Source of the DNA: Selaginella tamariscina
Lineage: Eukaryota > Streptophyta > Lycopodiopsida > Selaginellales > Selaginellaceae
Assembly: GCA_003024785.1 (NCBI GenBank)
Contig: PUQB01000307.1
Coordinates: 186,001-250,000 of the forward strand
Length of the DNA stretch: 64,000 bases
Reading direction: 5' to 3'
How positions within the stretch are numbered: position 1 is the first letter of the stretch; every line of letters begins with the position of its first letter. A model generated the notes under the pieces. It did not search any database. It was given only the letters and a program-made list of their open reading frames with translations, and was not told where the DNA came from. Made by a program: the position numbers and the translations under genes. This document shows positions 63,803 to 64,000 of the stretch, in pieces.

Positions 63803-64000
63803 GGAGGATTTTTCCTGACGACGCTCGAACAAACATTGTTGTAGCGAACGGCTTGTTACATGATCTCCACTAGGCATCCGATAACATAAGGAGAAGGTCC
63901 TTCACGTCATCCCTCAACCCAAAATGGAAGTGTTCGATCAATGCAATCTCGTTCCATAGAATGTTCGTGCAAAGTTGCTGAAATTCATATGTATAACGGA
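63803..64000 (-). pseudogene. Chromovirus gag fragment at the right edge
   Basis: Closely matches 46830-47020 and 48700-48890: complements of TTTTTCCTGACGACGCTCGAACAA, CATGATCTCCACTA, AAGGAGAAGGTCCTTCACGTCATCCC and TTCGTGCAAAGTTGCTGAAATTCA blocks, the capsid part of the same chromovirus family. It continues beyond the window. Confidence 0.88.

Overview
The window is nuclear DNA of a land plant. The evidence is spliced genes with chloroplast or cell-wall functions (an XTH enzyme, an EGY3 thylakoid protein, a plant/archaeal-type phosphoglycerate mutase), an interstitial CCCTAAA repeat, and abundant chromodomain Ty3/gypsy elements. The chromovirus type suggests a non-seed plant (moss, liverwort, lycophyte or fern), but the sequence does not settle this. 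TA, TG and GA microsatellites fill introns and spacers. Several otherwise well-conserved genes carry single-base indels, which look more like draft-assembly errors than decay.

Layout. 0-0.6 kb: possible minus-strand exons. 0.7-8.6 kb: gene island with XTH (+), apgM-type phosphoglycerate mutase (-) and EGY3 (-). 8.8-21 kb: AT-rich DNA, a dispersed repeat, a long LTR with an internal 1.1 kb duplication followed by decayed reverse transcriptase, and an old minus-strand chromovirus. 21.05-49.9 kb: a nested stack of mobile elements. 50-54 kb: repeats. 54.7-57.3 kb: an intact gene of unknown function (-), with a broken duplicate at 59.6-61.2 kb. 61.3-64 kb: decayed minus-strand gag-like sequence and the edge of another chromovirus.

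The most notable region is the stack. A minus-strand chromovirus (3' LTR at 21.05 kb, 5' LTR ending at 48.20 kb) is split twice. A 15.6 kb DNA element (24525-40159) with imperfect 27-bp terminal inverted repeats and a 4-bp target duplication (ATTG) sits in its proline-rich linker. A plus-strand chromovirus (40893-46497) with 5-bp duplications (ATGAA) sits in its protease. Removing both leaves about 5.9 kb, the expected length for this family. The split chromovirus abuts the protease of a still older copy.

The 15.6 kb element has not been matched by me to any described superfamily. It carries a DUF7869-like protein (candidate transposase, -), a divergently oriented multi-exon gene whose 3' half resembles a beta-class DNA methyltransferase, and an FCP1/NIF-type HAD phosphatase-like gene. 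Upstream of each of the two divergent genes lies an array of 17-20 copies of the 18-bp palindrome GGCGGGATTAATCCCGCC at about 44-bp spacing. These may be protein-binding arrays in the interior control region. A perfect 21-bp stem hairpin lies between the second array and the methyltransferase-like gene.

The chromoviruses also show a self-priming signature: the sequence just inside the LTR is complementary to the predicted 5' end of the transcript, and the two sites covary between copies. One LTR contains a captured fragment of a Trm11-like tRNA methyltransferase exon.
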